Shown: positions 11,301-21,163 of the stretch, in pieces
Layout: each line of letters begins with the position of its first letter
Numbering within the stretch: position 1 is the stretch's first letter
Source of the DNA: Glandiceps talaboti
Taxonomy: Eukaryota > Hemichordata > Enteropneusta > Spengelidae
Reading direction: 5' to 3'
Length of the DNA stretch: 64,000 nucleotides
Assembly (NCBI RefSeq): GCF_964340395.1
Contig: NC_135560.1
Coordinates: 24,458,675 to 24,522,674 of the forward strand
Program-made: the position numbers and the translations under genes
The notes under the pieces: generated by a model
Told to the model about the DNA's origin: nothing
Databases searched by the model: none
What the model saw: only the letters and a program-made list of their open reading frames with translations

Positions 11301-13450
11301 AATGTGACTGATGGCAAAAGAGTGACATGACAAGTGTGTATTGCTGAAATTCAGTGTACTTACAGACAATTTCATTATTCCAGGACCAAATTGAATGTGT
11401 ATAAGAACAAGCTATTACCCAGGTTTCCTATAGTGTTTCCAGAATGGTTTTTGAAGACTTTCCCAGACCCAACATCCTGGTACTTGGCTCGTCTTTCCTA
11501 TGCCAGGACATTGGCTGTCATGTGTATTGTTGGCTATATTCTCGGTCTAGGGGATAGACATGGTGAAAATATTCTTTTTGACTCTACCAATGGTGATACA
11601 GTACATGTGGATTTCAATTGCCTCTTTAACAAGGTAAATTATATGTTGAACATTAATAATCTGATTAAAATCTAATAGAGTAGTGCAATGTATGTTGTGT
11701 ATCATCATATATTTAATACCTGACAGCATATCTCAAAAGTATATTGTCAATGCAAGTGACATAAATTAGTACCTTGATATGAAGTAGAAAATAATAATCG
11801 ACTTCATTGTACCAGCTTATTGGCTGTATACATTGATTGACTTCCTTGTACCAGCTTTTTGGCTGCGTACATTGATTATCAACAATACCATAATTCAGCT
11901 TTATCAAAAAAGACACAAGTCATCTTACAAAATAATGATAACAAACTGTTACAGTAACTATTAATGCTCCTATAAGATTATTATACTACCTGACCTTTGT
12001 CATGTCTGACAGGGTGAGACTTTTGAGTGCCCTGAGAGAGTTCCATTTAGACTGACTCGTAATATGGTGGCTGCATTGGGTCCAATGGGTATTGAAGGGA
12101 TATTCCGTAGAGCATGTGAAGTTACTATGAAAGTTATGAGAGACCAGACTGACCCTCTCATGAGGTAAGTAATACTACTTGATTTCAATGAGGTATAGTT
12201 TTGAAATCAAATGTTGTTAAAATACCTTCAATTAGGATAGATACAAATTTGTGCCATGATCATCACTTTTCAGAGCATGATGACATACGACAACATCTTA
12301 TATTAAAATAATATTACAGAATGATTAAGAAGGTTTGCTGAATATATATATATATATATATATAATCCTGGAATTGAAATTGTAAAATGGATCATGATCT
12401 TTGCTATATTTACCGACAGGTGTGTGGGAAAGGGCTACTGATAATGATGTCAGATTGATAAAAGGTAACAGAGCATGGGGCTGTGACATGGTTGAGTACA
12501 GTAGTTATTTGTTACACAGTACTGTGGCTATAAACATGTTTTCCTAAAAGACAGTGAAAGAATGAACTGAGAAGGTTGCCAATTGTCATCTTTGGATCAT
12601 CATTTTTAGGGTGCTAGGGTGAATAAACTTTTTGCTACATCTGTCTTAAAATGTGAATTTCTTTGCAGTGTGTTGAAGACTTTGATTTATGATCCGTTGG
12701 TGGAGTGGAGCAAACCTACAAAAAGCAGGGCATCTGCACTGGCTGAATCAGGGGAAATTAACAATGAGAAGGTAACAATAGTATGTGATGGAAACTTTGG
12801 TGTTAGAAGGCAAAACATATCCCCTGATAAACTTCTGAAATGAACCTTTCCATAAAATGAAAAAAATTGCCATTCCAGTCACTCTCCTTACTCAAGACTG
12901 AGAAACTTGTCATTGTGTACACTGATTCACTAAATACCAGGGACACCAACACAACAGAACTTTTAGCCTAACCTTACTCATTATATAGTGATTTTGGAAT
13001 AAATTGGTTAAGATTTAGCAAGGGGAATGTCAAATAAGCTAACATCTGTGGACTAACAATGCCAGTAGACATGCTGACATGATGAGGAAGTCTAACATGG
13101 CTATCTTGTAAATCTAGGTTATGAGGGTAAACATTCCATTACCTCCACCAATTGCATAATTAGCATTTGTGTGAAATATTTGCTCTGTTACTAATTAGCA
13201 TTTGTGTGAAATATTTGCTGTTGCTATGACATTAGCACTTTAACTTGAATGCTTTCCTTTTTTTCATTTCATGTAGGCAATGACACATGTGAAAGACATT
13301 GAGCATAGACTACAAGGCAAACTGAAAAACAAAAATAAAACCCGAGGACTTCCACTCTCTGTAGAGGGTCATGTCCATTACTTGATACAGGAAGCCACTG
13401 ATGACAGGAATCTCTGTCAAATGTACATTGGATGGGCTGCTTATCTCTAG
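1..13450 (+). CDS. ATR: ATR serine/threonine kinase, 3' half (23 exons)
   Basis: ATR is the nuclear PI3K-related kinase that, with ATRIP, senses RPA-coated single-stranded DNA and phosphorylates CHK1. Exons seen: 1-137, 366-471, 1335-1485, 1821-2093, 2591-2788, 2901-2969, 3738-3837, 4140-4268, 4743-4921, 5137-5326, 5805-5915, 6074-6142, 6879-6965, 7451-7569, 7961-8090, 8289-8378, 9025-9132, 9843-9931, 10308-10376, 11384-11633, 12013-12164, 12669-12771, 13277-13450. All introns are GT-AG, all junctions are in phase, and the joined frame gives 1026 residues plus a TAG stop. It aligns collinearly with animal ATR from within the FAT domain to the C-terminus. The N-terminal HEAT repeats (roughly 1600 residues) lie upstream of the window. 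No disabling change is seen in the chosen exons; several exon edges have tandem partial copies nearby, listed separately. Confidence 0.97.
421..832 (+). repeat. ~50-bp tandem array copied from an ATR exon end and its splice donor
   Basis: The 3' end of ATR exon 2 with its GTAAG donor at 472 is followed by about seven imperfect ~50-bp copies of itself. Each copy keeps an ACACTACATG(C/T)ACAGATACT core and ends in ...TATAG followed by GTAAG or a close variant, near 521, 568, 619, 668, 718, 767 and 817. Fifty is not a multiple of three, so using a later donor would shift the frame in most cases. The first donor is the one that joins correctly to exon 3. Confidence 0.9.
1032..1442 (+). repeat. 136-bp triplication of ATR exon 3 with its acceptor
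   Basis: Three copies, identical by eye, of a 136-bp unit contain the intron end (GTTTTTGATTGCAG) and the first ~107 bp of ATR exon 3. Acceptors fall at 1063, 1199 and 1335. Only the third copy continues into the rest of the exon and reaches the GTATG donor at 1486. The unit is 45 codons plus one base, so splicing to the first or second acceptor reads through into a frameshift and stop. This is either very recent duplication or an assembly artefact. Confidence 0.9.
1629..1715. repeat. Short inverted repeat (hairpin) in an ATR intron
   Basis: An arm beginning TTTATCTGAATTCTG at 1629 is matched by its reverse complement ending CAGAATTCAGATAAA at 1715. The arms are about 35-38 bp with only a few unpaired central bases. 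It resembles a very small fold-back or MITE remnant. No coding content. Confidence 0.85.
2215..2375 (-). mobile_element. SINE body fragment
   Basis: The segment around GGATTAAACCCTTCACAT, CCCCTATCCTACC and CAGCTGGGTTGAT matches, with substitutions, the body of the tRNA-derived SINE at 49190-49411 in the same orientation. I see no clear box A/box B head here, so it looks 5'-truncated. It lies in the intron between ATR exons 4 and 5. Confidence 0.6.
3157..3360 (+). other. Unassigned 67-codon open segment with stop, inside an ATR intron
   Basis: A frame open from 3157 to a TAA at 3358-3360 reads as plausible protein (for example [18 protein letters not shown], then [17 protein letters not shown] before the stop). 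It lies between ATR exons 6 and 7 and is not ATR sequence. A possible acceptor (TTACTGTAG) precedes it. It could be the 3' part of a retroposed gene copy, a nested terminal exon or chance. I do not recognise the family. Confidence 0.35.
3789..3972 (+). repeat. 92-bp tandem duplication of an ATR exon 7 end, donor and intron start
   Basis: The last ~49 bp of ATR exon 7, the GTAAGT donor and ~43 bp of intron are repeated directly (copies begin 3789 and 3881). The second copy has a few substitutions, one of which makes an in-frame TAG in the exon-derived part, and it retains a GTAAGT donor at about 3930. Only the first copy is functional coding sequence. Confidence 0.9.
5600..5775. repeat. Degenerate AGCCAATCA-rich repeat in an ATR intron
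   Basis: About five degenerate units containing (A)GCCAATCA or ACCAATCA/ACCAATGA are spaced roughly 30-45 bp apart. They look like an old minisatellite. CCAAT is also the NF-Y core, but nothing else suggests a promoter here. Confidence 0.6.
5805..10376 (+). CDS. ATR: ATR exons encoding the FAT-kinase linker and kinase N-lobe
   Basis: Nine exons (5805-5915 to 10308-10376) link FAT to the kinase and encode its N-lobe. Exon 11 carries [19 protein letters not shown]. Exon 15 (7961-8090) starts after a CTGAAG acceptor, which is needed to continue VENE into [11 protein letters not shown]. Exons 16 and 17 join as YLMMCKPK and [13 protein letters not shown], the segment holding the ATP-binding lysine of ATR-type kinases. 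Exon 17 also carries the KDAESRR segment, and exon 18 [17 protein letters not shown]. Confidence 0.95.
6940..7200 (+). repeat. ~105-bp triplication of an ATR exon 13 end and donor
   Basis: The end of ATR exon 13 (ATGAATGGAGATCTT...ATACAG) with its GT donor at 6966 and following intron is repeated twice downstream, with donors at 7070 and 7176. Both copies carry an extra CTGAAT relative to the real exon. Only the first is contiguous with the rest of exon 13. Confidence 0.88.
7850..7949 (+). pseudogene. Partial upstream copy of ATR exon 15
   Basis: A ~95-bp segment repeats the acceptor-proximal part of ATR exon 15 about 112 bp upstream of the real one. It translates as [18 protein letters not shown]..., close to the real [18 protein letters not shown], but then runs into a TGA stop and lacks a donor. 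A TAAGTAG acceptor-like end precedes it. It is best read as a decaying duplicated exon edge. Confidence 0.85.
9612..9767. repeat. ~77-bp intronic tandem duplication
   Basis: Two diverged copies, each carrying CAAGTCTACATCATTGAAC and CCCAACTAATTTAGT, lie in the intron before ATR exon 18. No exon edge is involved. Confidence 0.8.
10825..11182. repeat. ~37-bp CCAAT-containing minisatellite in an ATR intron
   Basis: About nine imperfect units of ~37 bp alternate CTGTCAACCAATGAA with CAGCTGATACAGAA-like halves. The array ends roughly 200 bp before the ATR catalytic exon at 11384. Confidence 0.85.
11384..11633 (+). CDS. ATR: ATR catalytic exon (catalytic loop and metal-binding motif)
   Basis: This 250-bp exon encodes the core of the kinase C-lobe. 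It carries [21 protein letters not shown], then the catalytic loop [13 protein letters not shown] with the catalytic Asp in DRH, then [11 protein letters not shown], in which DFN is the ATR form of the DFG motif. All catalytic residues expected of an active kinase are present. Confidence 0.98.
12013..12771 (+). CDS. ATR: ATR exons for the end of the kinase domain and PRD-like region
   Basis: Two exons (12013-12164 and 12669-12771) follow the catalytic exon. The first encodes [19 protein letters not shown] and [17 protein letters not shown], the activation segment and following helices. The second encodes [12 protein letters not shown] and the variable linker before FATC, the region that in human ATR includes the PIKK regulatory domain. 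Codon phase passes through an AG|T split at the junction. Confidence 0.95.
13136..13228. repeat. Direct repeat in the last ATR intron
   Basis: TAATTAGCATTTGTGTGAAA and the bases that follow it occur twice, about 43 bp apart, just upstream of the acceptor of the FATC exon at 13277. Confidence 0.75.
13277..13450 (+). CDS. ATR: ATR terminal exon with FATC domain
   Basis: The last coding exon has 57 codons and a TAG stop at 13448-13450. It encodes [19 protein letters not shown], then [19 protein letters not shown] and the terminal [11 protein letters not shown]. The FATC tail (final ~33 residues) is typical in length and ends in the hydrophobic-aromatic pattern seen in ATR orthologues. A partial tandem copy of the stop-codon region lies about 60 bp downstream. 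Confidence 0.97.
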   Translation, partial: AMTHVKDIEHRLQGKLKNKNKTRGLPLSVEGHVHYLIQEATDDRNLCQMYIGWAAYL

Positions 13451-14300
13451 CTAGAAGCAGTTTGCCAATAGACATTGCACATCTAATGTACTAGGCTGGG
13501 CTGCTTATTTCTAGAAGCAGTTTTAGTGATTAGTTTCTTTATGTATTATTGCTTCATTGTCTTGGTTATTCTCCTGTATTGGACAATTAGGGTAAATTGT
13601 GTCATAAACCCCACTACAGACGTCCCATAACAGCTGACATAAGACACTATTTGAAATGTGATATATGGACATGTGCAGCCCCATAAAGAAGAACATTTTA
13701 TCAGTAGTCACTGGGGTCCTTGTCTGTAGACATTCAAGTTACCAAGATTGAATCAAATATGCAACTCAATTTTCTGAGTCAGTGGAAGTGATTCAGTTAT
13801 AATTTAAGCCATGGATGATAGAGGAACCACTACTGCCTATGTTTGAAGTTCAAGTACATTGAGTATACTGTCATCTTTCGATCACATGGTGACAGGCTTT
13901 GATGTACATCTCTCTCCCACTGGGTAGGAGTGGAAATAGATGGACCATATCTTGATATATCTAGCAAACAAGTCAATGCAGGTTTGCAGTTGGCATCAAA
14001 AGAGGACAGTATCATGAATTTGCATGAACTCGGGAGGATGATATATTAGTGCTTACAACACTGTCATTATTATGCAAAGTATTCATATTTACGTACTTTT
14101 TGAACATAAACTGCCTTTCTTTGTTAAATAAAACAAACAGAAACTCAACTTTTCTTTTTTGTGTGTTTTATTTTGTACCGGGCTGCATAATGAAGCTATG
14201 GAAGGACTTGGCTTACACATGCAGAATAACTACACATGTACTTTTCATAACAATAAATCAAAAAATTAATTGAAAAGTTGGAGTCTTGTTTTAAAGACTA
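13451..14300 (+). other. Probable ATR 3' UTR
   Basis: The first ~70 bp repeat part of the terminal exon: GGGCTGCTTAT(C/T)TCTAG occurs at the stop and again near 13498-13514. AATAAA hexamers at about 14126 and 14253 are candidate polyadenylation signals for ATR. No other coding potential is seen. Confidence 0.55.
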
Positions 14301-14324
14301 CATAGATATGTGTGTTTAACTGAA

Positions 14325-14530
14325 ATAGAACAACATGCAGTTGGCCATGGTTCTTACAAGAACACAATGCGGTATTCAAGTGTCATCTATTGCAATAGAA
14401 CAACATGCAGTTGGCCATGGTTTTTACTAGAACACAATGTGGTCATCTATTGCAATAGAACAATGTGCAGTTGGCCATGGTTCTTACAAGAACACAATGC
14501 GGTATTCAAGTGTCATCTATTGCAATCATT
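14325..14530. repeat. Three-copy ~58-70-bp tandem repeat
   Basis: Units share AACA(A/T)(C/G)(A/T)GCAGTTGGCCATGG and AGAACACAATG; the middle copy is shorter. It lies in the convergent intergenic gap between ATR and the nucleotidase gene. Confidence 0.85.
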
Positions 14531-16973
14531 TTGGTACTGTAACTTACAGGTAAATATTTGAAACAGTCCATATCATAAAGAATCACAAAATTAAATAAAT
14601 TGAACTCTTCAATTCCTCTTATTGTAAATAAAAACTGCGTGCTAACAACACCGTAAATGTAAGAATAAGATCTATTAGTATGAACTCGTTACTATGGTAA
14701 TTTGTAAAAATGAATTCATAGTAATGAGGGATACCTACATATGGGAAAGATATGTCTGACTAGCCCAAGTCATAAGGGTTGATTGCAGAGTTGAACCAAC
14801 TGATAAATGTTCAGTGAACATTTTTGTCAGGTTTGACCTATCATTTGCAACCAGGTTCAGACCAACTCAGAAAAGTTGCTGGTAGAGTTGGCCAAGCGGA
14901 AAAAAAAATTGCCCTGGGTCAATTTCTCTGTTTGGAAACTGCGGATAAATCAAGAATGTCATCTTAATGCTAATGTCAATCATGGCAAGTAAGGTTTATC
15001 ATTAAATAAGTTCTCACACAAGACATTGACTTGTCTAAATATTACTAAAAACACTGTCTTAATAAAGTCAAGTCTGATTATGTATGTTAAAATTTCTTAT
15101 CTACGAAGTTGGGCTGCATATTAAAATGTAAAGTTCTAGTCCTAAAATTTACATATTAAAATGAGACTCTTACCTTGAAATGTACAAGTGATTATGAAAT
15201 GACTTGCTATAATACAGTATATGTTAAGAATTTTAAAAAACCACTTCACCATTGGTAACAATGATATATTATTGAGAAATGTCAACTGTCAGATTTATCA
15301 ACAAAATGACAGTCTAGATGACTCAAGAAACAATGGTGAGCAGTATATAAACATTCCCTTTGAAAATCTTACATGTACAGTATATACAAATTTGTTATGA
15401 AATGTACATGTTATTTTGTACATTTCAACAAACCTAAAAATGCATAATTTTAGACAAATTGGCTAGATATGATGATCCTAAAAAATTGTCCTGTGTTTGA
15501 ATGTAATGCTACTGCATGTCATGTGTTTGAATGTTCTACTGCTGCCTGTCAATGTGTTTGAATGTTCTACTGCAATACATATTTACATTACACATCAATG
15601 ATGAAAAATAACACAACCTAACATATCAATTCACAACTACTAAACAGGTATATCATAAACCCAACACAGCAACAATACACATCATAATGTACTACAAAAA
15701 TACCACTGACAAACTGAAAACAACACAAATACACCTAACAATAACTATTACATGTAGTAAAGAAATACATGTATGACACTGCTGACAAACCTAACCTAAC
15801 ACAAACACATTTCACAATCTATCAATTTTAAAAGAAATCTAACATTGACAAACCAAACCTAACACAAAACACATTGTAAGGTTAATATTATAAAATAAAT
15901 AATAACATTGACACATCTAACACGACCAACACATCTCTTTATCTATAATAACCTAAACACAAATATATTTCATAATCTATGATTATAAAAGAGAAATTCC
16001 AAACAAACATCAACAAATCTAACACCAATACATTTCATCATAAAATAAAATATCACCGATAAATAAAAAGTTAATACATCTATTCACAAAAATTATTTTT
16101 CATTTAATTATATTAATAATGACATGTCTCTCTACTACTATAAAAAATACATAGAAAGTACTAAACATGACTAATATTAATAAAAAATCTAAAATATAAA
16201 CATTAAAGTAGTTCATCTACAAATTTAATATACAATGATATTAAAAGTACACCACATGTACGTAATAAAACAAATGAAGATTTCTAGGACATATTCCTTA
16301 TCCTGGACTAAATTGGATTTATGGCAAGTCTATCAAATAGTTACTTATTAGTGAAAATAAATAATTTATGAGGTTATTAAAATCATAAATGCCCAATGAC
16401 CTATAAAATGATCACATATATTCTAAGTTATGGTAAAATCTGAGTATTAATATCCTAAGTTAATATGAACTCTTGAGGGAAAATACATCTCTTTCCATTA
16501 ATTCAACATTAGATAATGTAGAAAGTGGGTGATGGTTTATATCGCAATGATTATAACATTGCATATTTCATAAACTCTTCTGTTTGAAGAAAATAGTTGT
16601 TATACCTACATTCATTTCCCCGTCTATACACGCATGAAATGCAACTAATTTGAATTGTCTCCTACAGTACAGAGACTCTATCATCTTAAAACGTTCCATT
16701 TGATATAACACCCGAGTAAAGTGATTCCACTGCATCCCACACTCACATTTACATGTACATCAAACGTACCATAACACAATAAGATATGGTAATACCTCAG
16801 CTTCTTTCATCACAAAATGGGACAATGTATACTGCAAACTATAACCCACTTGAAATACTCAGTAAATTGTGTTGCCTTGAATAAAAAGACAAATGTTACC
16901 TAACTCTTAAAGTCATTGTTAGATAGTCTTGCAGCATATGCCTTGAATGAATGATTGACTGATGTGCTACAGC
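14531..16973 (-). other. AT-rich tract, probably the long 3' UTR and flank of the NT5C1-like gene
   Basis: No coding exon is recognised. From about 15590 to 16080 the sequence is A/C-rich with degenerate ~60-110-bp units containing CCTAACACAAACACATTTC-like stretches. The rest is low-complexity AT. Convergent geometry suggests it contains the 3' UTR of the minus-strand gene ending at 16974. Confidence 0.4.
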
Positions 16974-18300
16974 TTAAAACACTGATGATAAAGTTCTCTT
17001 TATCTTCTCTCTTTTCCCATAACACTGTGCAATGCCATGGGGTACATGAGCTGATGGCGTTCCTGTCTCTGATGCAGCTTGTATATGTTTCATTTGATCA
17101 TCAAAGAACAAATGAGGCTTGATTGTTTCTAGAAATGGGGCCTTAGTTGCACCACTCAGAAAGAATGTTTCATCCATTTCCAAACCCCATGATCTGAGTG
17201 TCACTAGGGCTCTTTTACCAGCACTGGCCATACTACGGGCAGTCACTAAGTAGGTACGGATTGGATTATCAGTGTAAGAGGCTACATCTCTTGGAAACTT
17301 CTTCTGAACTCGACCAAGTCTTTCAGCAAATTTCTTCAGAGGCCCCTAAATAGTAAAGTAGTAAGTGGTACATAAATTAACATTAGTTAAGTTATCGAGT
17401 TGTTCAAGATAATATTCACAATATCATGACTGTACATGATCAGAACCTACTTTACAAATTGAAAAGCCAATTTCTTTAATAATATAACAAAAAAACAAAA
17501 TTTCTTTGACGAATATTCATAGGTTTTTTCAGAGAAAGATTCTCCAACACATGGTTTTCCAAATGGTATCTGTGTTGTGTATTTCTTCTTATCAGATGTA
17601 CAGCCATTACAGATTGGAAGAACAGTCTTATATTGTCTTTTTAAGTTGATGTCAGTTTCTGCATCCACTATTTCTCATAAGACTTAACAATTTTGATTTT
17701 ACTATTTTGTTTCTCGAATATGTCAAAATAAGTTAAAGATCAGCAGTGAAAAACTAGGTGGGGAACTAGGTGGGGTCGAGTAACCAAAGAGTTACTTTTT
17801 TTAGGCCTAATTACTGTGATTTTATAAAATTATGTGTCCCTCAAGTTGTATCACAGGCACAACATAAAACTCCTTTTCTTAAACTATCATCATCAGCGAC
17901 AGATTCATTCCAAGTTCTTTGTCTTTTTTTAAGTCAATACTTCCTAGTTTGAGTTTCAGAGCTGGTTTCACAAGATACATGCACTATCCATTATATCAAC
18001 CTATAAAGTCACTTTATAATTAAGTAGTATGTGGACATGTCTTGACAAGTATGTTTGCAGTGTACTATTACAACCAAAATTTACATGAACCACTGGTAAA
18101 CACTGGCGTAATTAACATACATGTAATTAAAGACCCATTGTTTCATTTAATCAGCTGAGAATGTTTTAATAGTTAGCCGAGTATTTCTAATGCTATATGT
18201 TCCCAAGATCAGTGTGTGTGTGTTTATGTATGTATGTATGTATGTATGTATGTATGTATGTATGTATGTATGTATGTATGTATGTATGTATGTGTGTGTG

Positions 18301-18331
<31 letters not shown>

Positions 18332-20823
18332 ATGCATGTATGTATGTATGTATGTATGTATGTATGTATGTATGTATGTATGTATGCATGTATGCATGTA
18401 CACATGTATGTATGCATTTTACCACTGTGGATTTAAATTCTAACGTATGGTTTGAGTCTGACAACATTCATCTCTCTCAATTGAGATATTGTGTGGATAC
18501 TGGGGTACTAAATTAAATCCAGAGTAGCTGTTACTTATTTATCTCTCCTACATGTGTGTCCATATATTTGATTTACTTGTCTCATAATATGGTGCTTGCT
18601 GAAGCAGGTGATCAAACCCTAACACAACATCTCAAAAAAATACAATTTGCTGACAAACTATAAAAAGACATGATTTCAGTTCCACATACCTCTCCTATAG
18701 GGTCATTAGCTTTGGCAGTTTCATGAGTAAAGAAGGATTCAAGTCCACTTTCTTTGACAATTCTTTCTGATTCGTCAGAAAATAGTACTGAATCACCATC
18801 AAATGCCACTCTCAGTTGTTTAGTTGGGTGATTTACAGACTGTTGCTGTACTACTGCTGCTGCAATACCTAGAATAAGACATATATACAAACTGGTGAGT
18901 TGTTGGAGTTGGGTGATTTACAGTCTGTTGCTGTAACAGTGCTGTTGCTATACCTACAATAAGATATATAAATATTACACAAACTAAGCAATTGACTCGT
19001 GCAATGATCAATTTTATACAATAAAGTTCATTGAGTACTAGTATATATAGTATTGCATTATTTCACTTAGTTCAACATGAGACATCGCTACATGAATGGT
19101 AGTTAATTGATAAGTACAGCAGATTTCTGTGTACTTACCATTTTCCAAGGCTTGCTTCACTTGGTCTTCATCACAGCTGAGAAATAAGCCAGTATTCCAA
19201 GCCTTTAAATATTCAATAGGGTTGGACCCCCCTGTCATAGATGCACGTTCAATCTTCAATCCTGTATAACAAAACTCTCTTGCATTACACAATCACACAA
19301 AACTTGATGCATTAACTCATACTGCAATATCAATTACCTAAGTACTTGGTAGGTGGTATAAAGTAATACAGATGCGAAACTCGATCTCAGTCCATTCCCC
19401 AGTATTTGATCGTGTTTACTTGTCAAGGGATGCAATTTTGGATAGTATAGTTAACTTTTGTCAAATACTGCATGACATATTGCAAACTTGGTAATGAAAC
19501 AATATTTGGTATAAGTTCATGAATTTAACTTCGTACTGAATGCACCAAAATTTTCAAATAGCTCACCAAATATGAAGTTAATTCATGAACTAATAGACAA
19601 TGTTTGTGCAGATGAGTTTTCATCATAACATTTGGTATATCCTATACAGATATATATTGTGTCAGTCAGCATACATGATCATTTTATTACATTGTACATA
19701 TGTATGCAGTTTTATATAAAATATATGATGTACATCTAGAATGTTTTCCTTTGCATAGAATTGTCTGCAAAGTGACATATTTTGAACCATACATGATGTA
19801 TTATACTTTACCATAATGATTGATAGAATTTATAAGTCTGATGGAGGTGTCACCATGGTTTTGTGTAACCAAGACAACATCGAAGACATCTTCTTCTTCT
19901 GGATTGCGTTCCAATAACCTTTCATTCACATACTGGAGAGCCTAAAAGAACCAAATTCAATATATTTCTGCAAATTATCTTCGCATACAGTTTCCAATGA
20001 ATAATGCCTTAGACTTATAATAATGTGCAGAATTACAAAGGAAGTGAAATTAAGAGTTTTTTGAGGATTGGGAAATATGTAAAGGACTTACTTTAATGAA
20101 GGAGAAAGCTGTGCCACGCTTACATGGATCATTTTCATGTTTCTTCTGGTAGCTAATATATTCCTCTAAACCACACCTCTCATAGAGTTCATGCTCTTCA
20201 TCCAAATCAAACAAGGCTCTTGATGAAACAGCAACAACCAATGCTTTCTTGATATCAGCCTGCAAGAAGAAGAAAAAAAAAGTTTTAAAAACATACCAAT
20301 ATTAAAAATTACAAACTCATACAAAAGTCAAAATGATGAGATACAACCAGTTACACTGATGTGTAATATTTATAATTTGAAATTCGAAAAAAAACCCGGA
20401 GACGACAACAAATGGATTTAAAGCGCCAGATGACCCCGTGACCTTTGACTCTACAGTTTATAAACAAATACACAAAATGGAACGGCTTATGGAGCAATCT
20501 CTAGAAAATTTAGGCCAAATATTTACAGATTTACGACCGAAAGGAGTAGATTTATGATATTTTTAGTCTGAAAACTGAATTGATTATGAATATTCAGGTA
20601 ACTGCGTCGTTGCCACAAATTTGCACAAACAACTTTGGGTTGGGCGAATTGGGATTCTATTTTTCTTTGCAATTTGAGGCGAGAGTGTTGTAAAACGCAC
20701 TTCTTTGAATTTCCTTTTCTTTGGAGTATTGAACGCTATGCCTGATTCTTCTACGGGCCTTTTCGTGCCGTTGCATTCTTCGATATTTATCGCAGGAATT
20801 TGTAAACCGTTTTGAGTAGCCAT
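16974..20823 (-). CDS. NT5C1A: Cytosolic 5'-nucleotidase, NT5C1 (cN-I) family
   Basis: This HAD-superfamily enzyme hydrolyses AMP/IMP-type nucleoside monophosphates in the cytosol. Five confident exons in transcription order: 20259-20092, 19941-19812, 19261-19139, 18868-18690, 17345-16974. They join in phase to 323 residues. Motifs: IAVSSRALF-like start ([15 protein letters not shown]), [37 protein letters not shown], the HAD Asp motif [53 protein letters not shown] and [10 protein letters not shown]. Human NT5C1A is 368 residues, so only the variable N-terminus is uncertain. The proposed first exon starts at ATG 20823. I cannot separate the A and B vertebrate paralogues in an invertebrate, so the symbol is approximate. 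Confidence 0.93.
17540..17815. repeat. Dispersed repeat copy A
   Basis: This ~270-bp stretch in a nucleotidase intron matches 22030-22262 in the same orientation. Shared blocks include GATGTACAGCCATTACA, GTCTTTTTAAGTT and the end TTAGGCCTAA/TAAGGCCTAA. No coding frame is conserved. Confidence 0.8.
18215..18418. repeat. Compound TATG/TGTC microsatellite
   Basis: (TATG)n, then (TGTC)n, then (TATG)n with a few GCATG interruptions. All long frames across it are translations of the tetranucleotide and not genes. Confidence 0.97.
18869..18956 (-). repeat. Duplicated acceptor and exon edge upstream of an NT5C1 exon
   Basis: On the minus strand the start of the exon at 18868, with its acceptor, is repeated ~85 bp upstream (copy begins 18953 after a TTGTAG acceptor). 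The copy keeps an analogous frame for about 15 codons ([15 protein letters not shown] against [15 protein letters not shown]). Using it would shift the frame into a stop. Confidence 0.85.
20381..20557 (+). other. Unassigned 58-codon open segment opposite an NT5C1 intron
   Basis: On the plus strand a frame is open from 20381 to a TGA at 20555-20557. It reads as plausible protein (ending [17 protein letters not shown], then [10 protein letters not shown]). It could be the terminal exon of an unknown plus-strand gene or chance. I do not recognise it. Confidence 0.3.
20584..20823 (-). CDS. Candidate first exon of the NT5C1-like gene (or a small separate ORF)
   Basis: An ATG at 20823 opens 79 codons with a basic cluster ([14 protein letters not shown]) and ends in a stop at 20584-20586. 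It faces NCBP1 and sits directly upstream of the nucleotidase exons. The family N-terminus is variable and often basic, which fits. The donor is unclear: a phase-0 site is needed, and the only one I find (TTT|GTGGCA) is weak. KEVRF also fits the loose RVxF pattern for protein phosphatase 1 docking, but that alone proves nothing. Confidence 0.4.
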   Translation of the reverse strand: MATQNGLQIPAINIEECNGTKRPVEESGIAFNTPKKRKFKEVRFTTLSPQIAKKNRIPIRPTQSCLCKFVATTQLPEYS

Positions 20824-21163
20824 TTTCCTGGGGTAGGTGTTTAAAGTTTGTTGACTCTCTGCTCCAATACCAAGATTTGTCTTTTTAGTTATTTGGCACA
20901 GGTATTTTATGAAAACACTCTCATTTTTTAAACTATTTTAATTTTTGTCATGGAACAATGTTAAAATGGTTTAAAGGAACCTGCACTAGATTTAACGCAT
21001 CGCTTCTCTACATTAATCTTCGTTAGTTTTCGGAAAGGCCTGAATATTTTTCCGATTATATCCGATTAGCCGAGTGGGCATTGGAGGAAATATACAACAA
21101 CAGGGCGCTAAACTTGTATGCTAATGTGCTGCCATCTTTGTTGTTAGAAGTCGCGAAAGAAGC
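20824..21163. promoter_or_regulatory. Probable bidirectional promoter between NT5C1-like and NCBP1
   Basis: Only 340 bp separate the two divergent candidate start codons. Near the NCBP1 side, GCCATCTTTG (about 21131-21140) is the reverse complement of the YY1-like CAAAGATGGC seen at many TATA-less promoters. No TATA box stands out. CpG dinucleotides are locally more frequent (AGTCGCGAAAG) than in the introns. Confidence 0.55.

Noticed and set aside
15590-16080. Interstitial telomeric repeat because of CCTAAC-like motifs
   Set aside because: The motif is not in a regular 6-bp tandem array; it is part of longer degenerate A/C-rich units.
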